DNA from: CAZEHJ01 sp964512485 | GTDB taxonomy: Bacteria; Bacteroidota; Rhodothermia; Rhodothermales; UBA10348 | DNA length: 64,000 nucleotides | Direction of reading: 5' to 3' | Assembly (NCBI GenBank): GCA_964512485.1 | Contig: CAZEHJ010000006.1 | Span: forward strand, 9,264 to 73,263 | Part shown: in pieces, positions 9,043 to 18,121 of the stretch | Layout of the letters: each line of letters opens with the position of its first letter | Position numbering within the stretch: position 1 is the first letter of the stretch | Position numbers and translations under genes: made by a program | Notes under the pieces: generated by a model | What the model was told of the DNA's origin: nothing | The model's input: the letters and a program-made list of their open reading frames with translations, nothing else | Databases searched by the model: none

Positions 9043-10500
9043 TCAGTCTCTGTCAGGACCGAGAAGGGTGTATTCCGATATTTGCCGTATTCCATCGGCA
9101 AATACAAGTTCGAATGATCCCCGAATCGACGTATCGGAAAAGGCGTCAAGGGGCACGATTATCCATGCTTCGATTCGAGTCATTTCGCCCGATTCAAGCG
9201 GAACAGGCGTGGCTCCCACGATGCGAAGTTCAAGATCAGCAGGCACCAGCGGAATGATGTCGAAAGAGGACGGGTCAGGCGTCTGGTTTCGTACCCTGAA
9301 TCGAAGACGGTTTGCGATTCGGCCATCGGGCAGTTCGGAGAATGGTTCACCGACGACGCGTCCGATATTTACGTCGTATGCACTGCGTTCCGACAACACG
9401 ACGGTGAACGCGGAAAAAATGAGGATGATGAGCAGAGTGTACAGTATGGTTCGCGGTCGCAGCTTCGTCGTTGTCCCACCATCCAGAATGTTCTCTGAAG
9501 TATATCGGATCAGGCCTCGCGGCTTCCCGATCTGGTCCATGATGTGGTCACACGCATCAATACACTGAGTACACGTAACACATTCCATCTGGAGGCCGTC
9601 GCGAATGTCGATTCCAGTGGGGCAGGTCCGGACGCATAGACGACAATCAATACAATCACCCTTGGCTGCAATGGCTCCTCTGTCTTCTTCAGCCATCACC
9701 TTTTTGGATCGTTTTGCTCTTGGCTCGCCTCGGTTCGGGTCATAGGAGACGATCATGGAGTCGCGGTCCAGCATGATGGACTGCATCCTCGCGTAGGGAC
9801 ACGCGATCGTACACATCTGCTCCCGAAAATACCCGAAGTCAAACAGGATCAAGCCGGTCGTGAGCGACATGATCAGAAAAAACCCCCAGTTCTCTCTCGG
9901 ATCCTGCTGCAGCCACGCGACGAGGGCTTCCCAGCCCACGAAATAAGCCACAAACGTGTGGGCCAGAACGAGCGACAATCCCAGATAAACCACGAACTTG
10001 AGGAATTTTCGCCACATGCGATCCCACGTCCGAGGGCCCTCATTGCGTCGCTTCTGGACATGCTCCTTGCCTTCAATCAGGCGCTCAATCGGGCGAAACA
10101 GAAACTCCAGGTAGACGGTCTGGGGGCAGGCCCAACCACACCAGACTCTTCCCAGAAGCGCTGTTATCAAGACGACCGTCAAGAGCACTCCGATCATGAA
10201 GATCATCAGCAGAAGCGTGTCCGTTGGATAGAACATCAACCCGAGAATCGCGAACTCCCGGTGCACGAAATCCAACATCAGGGCTGGTCTTCCACCAATG
10301 GGGACGAGCGGCAACGCGAAGAAAAGGACAATAAAAAACCAGGCCAATACACGCCGGCGATTCAAGTAACGTCCTTTGCTCTCAACGGGATATAACCAGC
10401 GTCGTTTACCATCGCTGGTGAGCGTGGTCAGCACCTCCTCGGGAGACGCGAGAACCCTGGGCGCCGGAGTGCCGTCAAATCTTTGTTGTTGCTCGCTCAT
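9043..10500 (-). CDS. ccoG: cbb3 oxidase accessory protein CcoG (polyferredoxin)
   Basis: This 485-residue membrane protein belongs to the CcoG/RdxA/FixG family, thought to reduce copper during cbb3 assembly. Five hydrophobic segments lie in the first half and at about residue 350. Two ferredoxin-type [4Fe-4S] clusters are given by CIDCRLCVRTCP and CVTCTQCIDACD (about residues 278-322). The membrane motifs RVWCGWACPQTVYLE and CTIACPYARMQS are also present and are diagnostic. The C-terminal 110 residues form the usual Ig-like periplasmic domain. Length and motif order match the family. Confidence 0.96.
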   Translation of the reverse strand: MSEQQQRFDGTPAPRVLASPEEVLTTLTSDGKRRWLYPVESKGRYLNRRRVLAWFFIVLFFALPLVPIGGRPALMLDFVHREFAILGLMFYPTDTLLLMIFMIGVLLTVVLITALLGRVWCGWACPQTVYLEFLFRPIERLIEGKEHVQKRRNEGPRTWDRMWRKFLKFVVYLGLSLVLAHTFVAYFVGWEALVAWLQQDPRENWGFFLIMSLTTGLILFDFGYFREQMCTIACPYARMQSIMLDRDSMIVSYDPNRGEPRAKRSKKVMAEEDRGAIAAKGDCIDCRLCVRTCPTGIDIRDGLQMECVTCTQCIDACDHIMDQIGKPRGLIRYTSENILDGGTTTKLRPRTILYTLLIILIFSAFTVVLSERSAYDVNIGRVVGEPFSELPDGRIANRLRFRVRNQTPDPSSFDIIPLVPADLELRIVGATPVPLESGEMTRIEAWIIVPLDAFSDTSIRGSFELVFADGIRQISEYTLLGPDRD

Positions 10501-10576
10501 GTTCGCTCAGGCCTGGGTTTCCTTAGCTGAAGGGCTTCGTTTCAATTTCTGATTGCGGATTCTGAATCCGGGGCCA

Positions 10577-11206
10577 TCATGCGTCGTCAGTGGTCACGTG
10601 ATCTCCTTCCGGGGCCTTGGCACCTTCTGGATTCGTTCCATTCAGCGTCTTTACATACGCGACGAGCTGCGCGCGTTCTTCTACGCTGAGAATAGCTCCC
10701 CATGGAGTCATACCTTTGTCCAGCACACCTTCTGAGATCACCTGATAGACGTTCGTCGGCTTGTTTCCGTGGATGTAATAGTCATCCGTCAGATTGGGAC
10801 CGATGAGGCCTTCGCCGGCATTTCCGTGGCACATGGCGCAATTGGCAGAAAACATGGCTCGGCCAGCCGCTTCGTGTTCTGCATTCCCGAAATAAGCGGC
10901 CAACATTTCATCATCAACGTCAGCTGAAGGCGAAGTCGCTTCACTGGCCTGACGCATCTCAACCAGTTCGGCCTGCGCCAGGGCAAGATCGTCTTCGTAG
11001 GAGTTGATGAAGTCAAACTGGTGCACACCTAGAATATAGATCGGTGTCCAGATGATGGACGCAACGAACATCCAGACCCACCATCCCGGCATGGGATTGT
11101 CATACTCCTCAATACCGTCGTAGAGGTGACCACTGATGATCGAGCCATCGGCATCGGTGTTCTGGTCGTCTTGATCGTGATGCGGGGTATTCATAGTCAT
11201 ACTCAA
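10577..11206 (-). CDS. ccoP: cbb3 oxidase subunit CcoP, single-heme form
   Basis: The protein has 209 residues. The N-terminus contains YDGIEEYDNPMPGWWVWMF followed by a membrane helix, the FixP_N signature of CcoP. Only one heme c site is present, CAMCH at C123-C126-H127, with KGMTPWG supplying the likely distal methionine near residue 166. Proteobacterial CcoP is about 300 residues with two CxxCH motifs. This protein thus carries one heme domain. I infer that electrons pass from CcoO directly through a shorter chain. The start overlaps the ccoQ stop by 4 bases. The C-terminus is a short acidic tail. Confidence 0.93.
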   Translation of the reverse strand: MSMTMNTPHHDQDDQNTDADGSIISGHLYDGIEEYDNPMPGWWVWMFVASIIWTPIYILGVHQFDFINSYEDDLALAQAELVEMRQASEATSPSADVDDEMLAAYFGNAEHEAAGRAMFSANCAMCHGNAGEGLIGPNLTDDYYIHGNKPTNVYQVISEGVLDKGMTPWGAILSVEERAQLVAYVKTLNGTNPEGAKAPEGDHVTTDDA

Positions 11207-11385
11207 TTCTGTTCAGGGTAGAACTCCGAAGATTCGCCGAGAGGCATGTTCTTTGCGCTTGTCCGTTCGCCTTTTTTCATCAGTGCGACCCGAACTACAA
11301 TCAGAACGAATGCGAAGATGAAGGCGAAAAGACCCACATAAGCGAGGAAGCCTGTTTCCATTGCGCGAACGACTTCTTTAATCAT
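11203..11385 (-). CDS. ccoQ: CcoQ-like small membrane subunit
   Basis: This 60-residue protein has one membrane helix (about residues 12-36) and a charged C-terminus. It lies between ccoO and ccoP, the fixed position of CcoQ. Sequence similarity is hard to judge at this size, so the name rests mainly on position, single-helix topology and the 4-base overlap with ccoP. CcoQ stabilises the complex in other bacteria. Confidence 0.8.
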   Translation of the reverse strand: MIKEVVRAMETGFLAYVGLFAFIFAFVLIVVRVALMKKGERTSAKNMPLGESSEFYPEQN

Positions 11386-11395
11386 TGCTCGGACC

Positions 11396-12091
11396 TTACT
11401 GGTTATTTGATTTTTTCAGATCAGCACCGAGTCTCTGCAGATAAGCTACCATAGCGGTGATCTGTTTTTCTTCAAGTCCGGACGGACCACCGTTCGAGGA
11501 GACATTCCGGGCGATCTGTTGTGCCTGGCTGCGTGCGGCAGATTCAGCTTCCTGTATTTCGGCATCGGAATATGGAGTCCCGAGAGCCGCCAGAGCATTC
11601 ATTTTGGCCGGGATACCGCCAAAATTCAGGTCTTTGGTCAACAGCCAGGAATAGGGGGGCATCAGTGAACTCGGACTGGTCGATCTTGGATCGTCCATGT
11701 GCCGTACATGCCACAGATCAGGGTATTTCCCTCCGAGCCGAGCCAGGTCGGGACCGGTGCGTTTCGAGCCCCACAGAAAGGGTCGATCATACACAGATTC
11801 GCCGGGTTTGCTGTATTCACCGTACCGTTCAATTTCATCGCGGAACGGACGAACCATCTGGGAATGGCAGTTGCCGCATCCTTCTGCGATGTAGATATCT
11901 CTACCCGCAAGTTCAAGTGGTGTGTACGGAGTGACTGTGCTGATTGTCGGAACGCTGCTCTCGAGCAGGACGAGTGGAAGAAATTCCACGACTCCTCCTA
12001 CGAGAATAGAAATACCGGTGAGGATCGAAAACACGAGGGGCCAGCCTTCGAGCGTCCGGTGCCGACCATCTGTTTTGAGAAGTTTGCTCAT
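11396..12091 (-). CDS. ccoO: cbb3 oxidase monoheme cytochrome c subunit CcoO
   Basis: This 231-residue cytochrome c has an N-terminal membrane anchor (about residues 20-43). The single heme site is CGNCHSQMVRPF at C72-C75-H76, and TGPDLARLGGKYPDLWH is the conserved CcoO segment. SLMPPYSWLL holds the axial methionine. It passes electrons to the catalytic subunit CcoN, encoded 30 bp upstream. The size and motifs are normal. Confidence 0.95.
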   Translation of the reverse strand: MSKLLKTDGRHRTLEGWPLVFSILTGISILVGGVVEFLPLVLLESSVPTISTVTPYTPLELAGRDIYIAEGCGNCHSQMVRPFRDEIERYGEYSKPGESVYDRPFLWGSKRTGPDLARLGGKYPDLWHVRHMDDPRSTSPSSLMPPYSWLLTKDLNFGGIPAKMNALAALGTPYSDAEIQEAESAARSQAQQIARNVSSNGGPSGLEEKQITAMVAYLQRLGADLKKSNNQ

Positions 12092-12121
12092 GGTTAGATG
12101 TAGGTTGGATTGATCGAAGGA

Positions 12122-13585
12122 TCAGGCTGCTACCGTGATGGCGGCATCTGTCGGTTTTTCTTTGGCGGTCTTGATGGTCATGTACATGTTGACGAGTAGC
12201 ATAACCATACCTGCCAGGTACATCAGGCCGCCTATCAAACGGACCCAGTACATGGGTACAATCTGAATGACGGTTTCCATGAAGTCAGGGTAGAGGAGAC
12301 GACCGGCTTCGTTGAAGGCTCTCCACATGAGTCCTTGCGTAATACCAGCTGAGTAGAGTGCCATGACGTACAAAAGCATACCAATCGTGCCCACCCAGAA
12401 ATGGAGGTTTGCCAGTTTGTTGCTCCAGAGCTCAGACCTCCAAAGTCTTGGAAGCAGCCAGTAGATCATGCCGAAAGTCATGAATCCGTTCCAGCCCAGG
12501 GCGCCGGCGTGGGCGTGGCCAATGGTCCAGTCAGTGTAATGCGAAAGTGCATTGACAGTTTTTACCGAAAGGAGAGGCCCTTCAAAGGTCGACATACCAT
12601 AAAACGTGATACCGATCACGAACATTTTCAGGACAACACTGTCCCGAAGTTTATGCCAGGCACCACGTAGCGTGAACAGACCATTGATCATTCCACCCCA
12701 GCTCGGCATCCAGAGCATTACGGAGAACGTCATTCCAAGTGTTACTGCCCATTCTGGTATAGACGTGTAGTTCAGGTGGTGAGGTCCTGCCCAGATATAA
12801 AGGAAGACGAGGCTCCAGAAGTGGACAATCGAAAGTCGATAGGAGAAAACGGGTCTTTCGGCTGCTTTGGGAAGGAAGTAATACATCAAACCCAAAAACG
12901 GAGTAGTCAGGAAGAAGGCAACTGCGTTGTGACCATACCACCACTGGATAAATGCATCCTGGACACCCGCGTAGATCGGGTAGGACTTGAAGAGTCCGAC
13001 GGGCATGGCAAGACTGTTTCCAATGTGCAGGATCGCGATCGTCACAATCGTTGCGATATAAAACCAGATCGCGACGTACATGTGCTTTTCGCGCCTGATT
13101 TTGAGCGTCATAAAGAAGTTGACGGCGAACACGACCCAGACAACGGCGATCATCACGTCGATCGGCCACTCCAGTTCGGCGTACTCCTTACCGGTTGTAA
13201 TCCCGAGTGGGAGCGTCAGTGCCGCTGAAACGATGATGGTCTGCCAGCCCCAGAAATGGAACCGGGACATCCCGTCGCTGAACATCCTGGTCTTGAGCAG
13301 TCGTTGACTGGAATAGTAGATAGCTGCAAAAACTGCGTTGCCTGCAAACGCAAAAATGACCGCGTTGGTGTGCAGAGGGCGCAATCGTCCAAATGACAGA
13401 TATTGGCCCAAATTCGCTTGCCAATAAGGCATCTGCAACGCGATGAGGGCGCCTACCAGCATTCCAACAAATCCCCAGATGGCGGTCGCGATCACAAAAT
13501 GTCGTGTGATTTGATCGTCGAACGTGACTGTCAATCCAGCAGGATTCGTGGAAACCGGTGAAGCAGGGGTCTGCGTCGATTCCAT
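12122..13585 (-). CDS. ccoN: cbb3 oxidase catalytic subunit CcoN
   Basis: This gene encodes the 487-residue heme-copper oxidase core subunit, with about twelve membrane helices. QWWYGHNAVAFFLTTPFLG carries a CuB histidine and the C-family pattern, WAGPHHLNY supplies the paired CuB histidines, and WTIGHAHAGALGW carries the heme ligands. The N-terminal RPLHTNAVIFAFAGN is typical of cbb3 oxidases. High-affinity oxygen reduction for growth at low oxygen is the expected role. It is the first gene of the operon. The 345-bp region upstream is shared with a divergent response regulator and contains a notable inverted repeat. Confidence 0.97.
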   Translation of the reverse strand: MESTQTPASPVSTNPAGLTVTFDDQITRHFVIATAIWGFVGMLVGALIALQMPYWQANLGQYLSFGRLRPLHTNAVIFAFAGNAVFAAIYYSSQRLLKTRMFSDGMSRFHFWGWQTIIVSAALTLPLGITTGKEYAELEWPIDVMIAVVWVVFAVNFFMTLKIRREKHMYVAIWFYIATIVTIAILHIGNSLAMPVGLFKSYPIYAGVQDAFIQWWYGHNAVAFFLTTPFLGLMYYFLPKAAERPVFSYRLSIVHFWSLVFLYIWAGPHHLNYTSIPEWAVTLGMTFSVMLWMPSWGGMINGLFTLRGAWHKLRDSVVLKMFVIGITFYGMSTFEGPLLSVKTVNALSHYTDWTIGHAHAGALGWNGFMTFGMIYWLLPRLWRSELWSNKLANLHFWVGTIGMLLYVMALYSAGITQGLMWRAFNEAGRLLYPDFMETVIQIVPMYWVRLIGGLMYLAGMVMLLVNMYMTIKTAKEKPTDAAITVAA

Positions 13586-13930
13586 GGAAGAAAGGTGTTC
13601 TGATGTAGGATAAGCAGAATAAAGACTCAGATCACGTATTCATGATCTGAATCCTGTTCCAGGTGAAGCGCGAAAATAAAGAACCATTGTAAACGCTATT
13701 ACGAAGATTTCGGGATGGAATCAAGACACGCAAACAACCTGACACTGGGGGTAGGGAATCCACTACACGAGTCCAAGTCAGATAAACCCCTACGAACCTG
13801 TGAGAACCGCCCCTTCAAAAAGGGAGCGATTGACCCTTCAGGGCTGAAGCCCCGTTTCTCTTATTGTCATTCGAGAGTGTCCATATTGTCATGAGGATAG
13901 ATCACCGTCTGAAGAGAGTGTGCCGTCGCC
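13586..13930. promoter_or_regulatory. Divergent control region between ccoN and response regulator
   Basis: This is a 345-bp gap with no credible gene. It must hold promoters for ccoN (minus) and the NarL-type regulator (plus). Three inverted repeats are visible: TCAGATCA-N8-TGATCTGA at 13627-13650, CCCTT-CAAA-AAGGG at 13811-13824, and CTTCAG-GG-CTGAAG at 13836-13849. The last two lie near the regulator. I do not see a good FNR box (TTGAT-N4-ATCAA). Exact -35/-10 elements could not be assigned. Confidence 0.6.
13627..13650. promoter_or_regulatory. Operator-like inverted repeat upstream of ccoN
   Basis: Perfect 8-bp arms TCAGATCA and TGATCTGA are separated by 8 bp, 42-65 bp before the ccoN start codon. 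Arms and spacing suit a dimeric regulator site. It could equally fold as a hairpin in the ccoN leader. The divergent NarL/FixJ regulator is one candidate binder; this is inference. Confidence 0.45.
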
Positions 13931-14596
13931 ATGTTGCCGAAAGAAGTGACACAGATATATCTGGTAGATGACCATCCGTTGGTCAGAAAAGGACTCCGGC
14001 TTGTCATCGAAGCTGAAAATGAACTCTTCGTCTGTGGAGAAGCCGCAACAGGTGAAGAGGCGCTTCAGGATCTACCTGAACTCAAACCCGATCTTGTGTT
14101 GGTTGACATATCGCTTCCCGGGATGAGTGGCCTGGATCTGGTTCAGAAATTGGATTCGATTCTTCCCTCGACACCGTGTTTGGTGATTTCCAGACACGAC
14201 GAAACACTTTACGCGGAGCGCGCTATCCGGGCGGGGGCGCGAGGCTACGTCATGAAGAGTGAGGGGGCTGACGCTGTTATCGAGGCTATTCGGAAGATCC
14301 GGGTTGGTGGGATATATGTTTCGTCTGCCATCAATGAGCGCCTTCTTCAGGGAATCGCGTCAGGCCAGCAGTCGTTCAACCAGTCTCCCACAGAGGCTCT
14401 TTCAGGCAGAGAGCTTGAAGTCTTTGAAATGACAGGCCACGGACTCGGGACACGTGACATCGCCAATCGATTGGACCTGTCGATCAAGACGGTCGAATCG
14501 TATCGCGCCAGAATCAAGATGAAGCTCAATCTGACGAACGCCGCGGAGCTGGTCCAGCACGCGGTACAATGGGTGGAAAGCGAGTCGGCCTATTGA
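13931..14596 (+). CDS. NarL/FixJ-family two-component response regulator
   Basis: The protein has 221 residues: a receiver domain (about 8-125) and a LuxR-type helix-turn-helix (about 155-215). The acidic pocket is D13-D14 and the phosphoacceptor is D59 in LVLVDISLPGMSG, with the conserved lysine in GYVMKSEG. The DNA-binding part reads LSGRELEVFEMTGHGLGTRDIANRL. No kinase gene is adjacent, so it is an orphan regulator here. Its divergent arrangement with ccoN suggests, but does not prove, control of the oxidase operon, as FixJ-type regulators do in other bacteria. The nearest candidate kinase is the soluble one at 18138. Confidence 0.93.
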   Translation: MLPKEVTQIYLVDDHPLVRKGLRLVIEAENELFVCGEAATGEEALQDLPELKPDLVLVDISLPGMSGLDLVQKLDSILPSTPCLVISRHDETLYAERAIRAGARGYVMKSEGADAVIEAIRKIRVGGIYVSSAINERLLQGIASGQQSFNQSPTEALSGRELEVFEMTGHGLGTRDIANRLDLSIKTVESYRARIKMKLNLTNAAELVQHAVQWVESESAY

Positions 14597-14631
14597 TTCA
14601 GTGAAAGGCCAAGACTCTTTTCGGTCGAACC

Positions 14632-15387
14632 TTAATTCGAATTCTTGATCACCTGATTAAGCTCGATTTCGAACAAGAGCACAGCAAATGGGGGGATGGC
14701 TGACCCTGCGCCGAATGCTCCGTAACCCAGGACAGGGGGGATCTTGATTCGACGTTTGCCGCCAACTTTCATGCCCAGAATTCCCTGGTCCCATCCGGGA
14801 ATAACCTGTCCCGCTCCAAGAGTGAAAACAAATTCAGATCCAGAGAGCGCCGTTGCATCAAATACGGTTCCGTCTCTGAGCTGACCAATGTACTCGACGA
14901 AGAGCACGTCACTGTTTTCCGCGATCTCTCCGTCACCAAGTATAATTTCTTCGACGATGACCTCGTCGAAAATGTCGATCACGGATATTTCGTAAACAAC
15001 GTCCGTATTCGGGGGCACAGCACAGGATCCGTCAGAAAAACATTGACCATTCTTGCCAAAAGCCATGTGAGAAGGAATTTCAAGACGACGGGTTCCACCG
15101 ACTTTCATCCCTACAAGCCCTTCATCCCATCCTTCGATGACCTGACCAACTCCGAGGGTGAAGATCCAGTCTTCGCCATGTTCTTCCGAAGTATCGAAGA
15201 CCGTTCCGTCCACGAATCGACCGATATAGGAAGTGATCAGGGTATGTCCCGGGTCAATCACCTGACCGTTGCCTTCGACAAGATCGGTGATGACGACTTC
15301 CCCTTCTTCACTTGAGCTCGAATCGCAAGCAGTCAAGCCGATGGTCAGGAGAAAAACGGTCAGGAGGTTTAGGGCTCTGAATTTCAT
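14632..15387 (-). CDS. Tandem-domain FKBP-type peptidyl-prolyl isomerase lipoprotein
   Basis: This 251-residue protein has a signal peptide and lipobox L18-T19-A20-C21, followed by a Ser-rich linker. Two FKBP domains lie side by side. Each has the pattern YIG..DGTVFD, FTLG.GQVI.GWD.G..GMKVGG.RR..IP and a closing PP segment (about residues 32-145 and 146-247). FKBPs catalyse proline cis-trans isomerisation, here likely in the periplasm for folding of exported proteins. The first domain has an insertion, GKNGQCFSDGSC, with two cysteines that could form a disulfide. It is convergent with the response regulator. Confidence 0.93.
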   Translation of the reverse strand: MKFRALNLLTVFLLTIGLTACDSSSSEEGEVVITDLVEGNGQVIDPGHTLITSYIGRFVDGTVFDTSEEHGEDWIFTLGVGQVIEGWDEGLVGMKVGGTRRLEIPSHMAFGKNGQCFSDGSCAVPPNTDVVYEISVIDIFDEVIVEEIILGDGEIAENSDVLFVEYIGQLRDGTVFDATALSGSEFVFTLGAGQVIPGWDQGILGMKVGGKRRIKIPPVLGYGAFGAGSAIPPFAVLLFEIELNQVIKNSN

Positions 15388-15519
15388 GCTGTAGACTCGG
15401 AATTAGCTTCAGTTTCCGGTTTTTATCTGTTGGCGGCACTGAGGAACGGATCAACGATCCATTTCCGGGAAGGTTCACCTGATGGAGGGCAGTTATCGGT
15501 GCCGGTTAAAAACGAGTAT

Positions 15520-15560
15520 GCGGGCGGTGAGAGTGATCGTAGATCGCTCTCACCGCCCGC
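15520..15560 (-). terminator. Long hairpin downstream of mdh
   Basis: Arms GCGGGCGGTGAGAG (15520-15533) and CTCTCACCGCCCGC (15547-15560) pair perfectly over 14 bp, and an inner GATC/GATC pair leaves a GTA loop. It lies 28 bp beyond the mdh stop codon. On the minus strand the T-run (CGTTTTT) begins only about seven bases after the stem, so termination is likely but not textbook. Confidence 0.65.
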
Positions 15561-15587
15561 ACGAGACAGATATCCTGTCAGTTTCGA

Positions 15588-16520
15588 CTAGCCGTTCTGA
15601 ATTCTCTCCAGCGTAGCCAGGTTGTCGCGAACGTGTTGAGCTGAACTTTCCATCAACGCGTTCTCGTCTTCGGTAAGAGAGACTTCAACAATCTCTTCGA
15701 CGCCCTTTTTCCCAAGACGGGTTGGAGCACCGATGAAAATGCCTTCCTGGCCATATTCGCCGTTCATCCAGACTGCACATGGCAGGACCCGGTTCGAGTC
15801 CTTGACGATGGCTTCCACCATCTCAGCAGCAGCGGCTCCCGGAGCGTACCATGCCGAAGTGCCCATCAGTTTCACGATCTCTCCGCCACCAAACTTCGTG
15901 CGTTCAACGATTTCGTTGATCTTCTCCGCTTCCATCAGTTCGGGAAGGGCAATACCACCAATCGTAGTGAAATTCGGAAGTGGAACCATGGTGTCGCCGT
16001 GGCCTCCCATGAGAAGCGCCTGAATATCTCGCACAGAAACGCCCAATTCCATCGAAATGAATGCGCGATAGCGAGCCGTGTCCAAAACGCCAGCCATTCC
16101 CATTACTCGATTGCTGGGGAAACCACTCGCCATGTACGCCACATACGTCATCACGTCGAGTGGATTTGAAACGACGATAATGATGGAATTCGGACTGTGA
16201 GCAACAAACTGTTCTGTGACCGACTTGACAATCGCTGCGTTTTTGGCGAGGAGGTCGTCACGGCTCATGCCGGGTTTGCGGGCGAGGCCCGCGGTGATCA
16301 CACAAATATCAGATCCGGCGGTATCTGCATAGTCATTCGTTCCGACAACGTTTGTGTCAAAACCGTGGATTGGTGCGGCTTCCGCCATATCGAGGGCTTT
16401 GCCTTGAGGCAGGCCTTCTACGATATCGATGAGGACGACGTCATCGACCATGTCTTTCCGAGCGACACATTCGGCGACCGTTGCGCCAACATTGCCCGCT
16501 CCGACTACAGTAACTTTCAT
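15588..16520 (-). CDS. mdh: Malate dehydrogenase (LDH-like type)
   Basis: This 310-residue NAD-dependent enzyme interconverts malate and oxaloacetate in the TCA cycle. The Rossmann motif VVGAGNVGATVA is at residues 5-16, with D near the end of strand 2 (VLIDIVEG) setting NAD preference. The mobile-loop arginines are in GLARKPGMSRDD, where the first Arg indicates malate rather than lactate. MGGHGDTMVP carries the catalytic histidine. The size is normal for the LDH-like malate dehydrogenases of Bacteroidetes-type bacteria. It is transcribed alone, divergent from alkaline phosphatase, with a hairpin terminator downstream. Confidence 0.96.
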   Translation of the reverse strand: MKVTVVGAGNVGATVAECVARKDMVDDVVLIDIVEGLPQGKALDMAEAAPIHGFDTNVVGTNDYADTAGSDICVITAGLARKPGMSRDDLLAKNAAIVKSVTEQFVAHSPNSIIIVVSNPLDVMTYVAYMASGFPSNRVMGMAGVLDTARYRAFISMELGVSVRDIQALLMGGHGDTMVPLPNFTTIGGIALPELMEAEKINEIVERTKFGGGEIVKLMGTSAWYAPGAAAAEMVEAIVKDSNRVLPCAVWMNGEYGQEGIFIGAPTRLGKKGVEEIVEVSLTEDENALMESSAQHVRDNLATLERIQNG

Positions 16521-16623
16521 TTGCTGATAGCTATAGAATTGAAAAAATCCGATGCGCGAATTCTACGAACCATCCCGTCAAGAAGAGTCTGAGATGATTC
16601 CAATATTTGGCTAAATCGATCCG

Positions 16624-16629
16624 TATAAT
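16624..16629 (+). promoter_or_regulatory. Perfect -10-like TATAAT before the alkaline phosphatase gene
   Basis: TATAAT lies 38 bp before the chosen ATG. No convincing -35 hexamer sits at 16-18 bp spacing, so this is only a candidate -10. I see no clear Pho-box repeat. Confidence 0.35.
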
Positions 16630-16666
16630 GTGTGGCGTAAAAAACTCATCACTCTTTTCTCCCGCA

Positions 16667-18049
16667 ATGAATCGACGCCTATCCCTTTTCGTCCTTCTTT
16701 TTGCAGTTTCTTGTACGACAGTCATCTCAACCGGGTTTACGCCGGATGACAAACCCAGGAATGTGGTCTTTTTCATATCGGACGGTTGCGGTCCGGCCAG
16801 CTTTGGACTCGCACGTGAATTCCAGCGTGAAAAAGATGGAATTCCCAAGCTGGACATAGATCGATATAATCGCGGAAGTGTGATCACTTTTGCCGACAGC
16901 AGTCGCGTCACGGATTCGGCGGCGAGTGCGACGGCGTACGCGTGTGGCATCAAAACTTACAATGGAGCGATAGGGATGAACTCATATCGTGAAAGTGTAG
17001 AAACAGTCCTGGAGAAGGCCGAAAAAGCGGGGTATAATACCGGGCTCATCTCGACCGCCAGACTTACGCATGCCACGCCGGCAGCTTTTTCAAGCCATGT
17101 CATCGCTCGAGCTATGGAGCACGAAATTGCTGTTCAACAGCTCGAACAGGGAATTGAAATCCTGATGGGAGGAGGCCATGCATTTTTCTCATCTCCAGAA
17201 GTGGGTGGAAACAGACCCGACAGCCTGGATTTGATCCAGCGCGCTATTGACAAGGGCTATCACAATGTGACAAATCGAAGTGAGATGATGGCGGCCGATG
17301 AATTGCCGATGATCGCGCTTTTCACACCCGGAATGATGGCCTATGAGATTGATCGGGATCAAGAAACGGAGCCTTCCATCGCGGAGATGACGGTCAAATC
17401 GCTGGAACTGCTGGCGGCATCCGATAAGCCGTTTTTTATCATGATTGAGGCGGGTCGAATCGATCATGCCGGGCATGCCAATGATCCCGGAGCTCACATT
17501 CATGATGTTCTGGCCTATGACGAAGCATGGCAGGCAGCTGTGGATTTCGCCAGATCAGATGGAGAAACTTTGGTTGTGGGCACCTCCGATCACGAGACCG
17601 GTGGGTTGACTCTGGGAGCAGAGATTTACGGGATGCGCGGTACAGGCTATCAGTACGATCCGCGCGGATACACCAATGCCTCCTCGTCGATTTCACACTA
17701 TACCATGAGTTTGCCCTGGGAAAACGGAAAAAGAGTGTTACCGGGCGTAGGCGAACTGGCAACCGATATGATCGAATTATTCGGTGCAAACGGCGACTCA
17801 GCGGTCAAAGAGGCTTATGAATGGGGGGAAATCAAATACTCGCGGGGCGACTCGGTCGCGTTTCCCCAGTTGCATTGGGCGATTTCCAGAGCAGCATCCG
17901 CCTCCGCTCGGGTTGGATGGTCAACCACGGGGCATACTGCTGTAAACGTTCCGTTGTTCGCATTTGGACCGGGTTCAGAGGCATTCGCCGGCGTAATGGA
18001 CAATACTGAGATCGGACGGGCTGTTCAAGCAGCAATGGGGCTGAAGTAG
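16667..18049 (+). CDS. phoA: Alkaline phosphatase (PhoA family)
   Basis: This exported phosphomonoesterase has 460 residues from the ATG at 16667, which directly precedes the signal peptide MNRRLSLFVLLFAVSC. An upstream frame extends to 16607 but adds nothing family-like. S84 in RVTDSAASATAYACG is the nucleophile, D40 in FFISDG is a metal ligand, and GRIDHAGHAND and TSDHETGG carry further metal-binding residues. A cysteine at the end of the signal (VSC) leaves open a lipoprotein form, though the lipobox is weak. The protein would release phosphate from organic esters in the periplasm or at the surface. Confidence 0.93.
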   Translation: MNRRLSLFVLLFAVSCTTVISTGFTPDDKPRNVVFFISDGCGPASFGLAREFQREKDGIPKLDIDRYNRGSVITFADSSRVTDSAASATAYACGIKTYNGAIGMNSYRESVETVLEKAEKAGYNTGLISTARLTHATPAAFSSHVIARAMEHEIAVQQLEQGIEILMGGGHAFFSSPEVGGNRPDSLDLIQRAIDKGYHNVTNRSEMMAADELPMIALFTPGMMAYEIDRDQETEPSIAEMTVKSLELLAASDKPFFIMIEAGRIDHAGHANDPGAHIHDVLAYDEAWQAAVDFARSDGETLVVGTSDHETGGLTLGAEIYGMRGTGYQYDPRGYTNASSSISHYTMSLPWENGKRVLPGVGELATDMIELFGANGDSAVKEAYEWGEIKYSRGDSVAFPQLHWAISRAASASARVGWSTTGHTAVNVPLFAFGPGSEAFAGVMDNTEIGRAVQAAMGLK

Positions 18050-18121
18050 GGAGCTTGAAATCACCTGCTGAAATGGTTTAGGATCTCCATTTGACGACGA
18101 TACTGCGGTTAAGTGTGCTTC

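Noticed and set aside
13586..13930. FNR/ANR box for the cbb3 operon
   Set aside because: No TTGAT-N4-ATCAA or close variant is present; only other inverted repeats are found.
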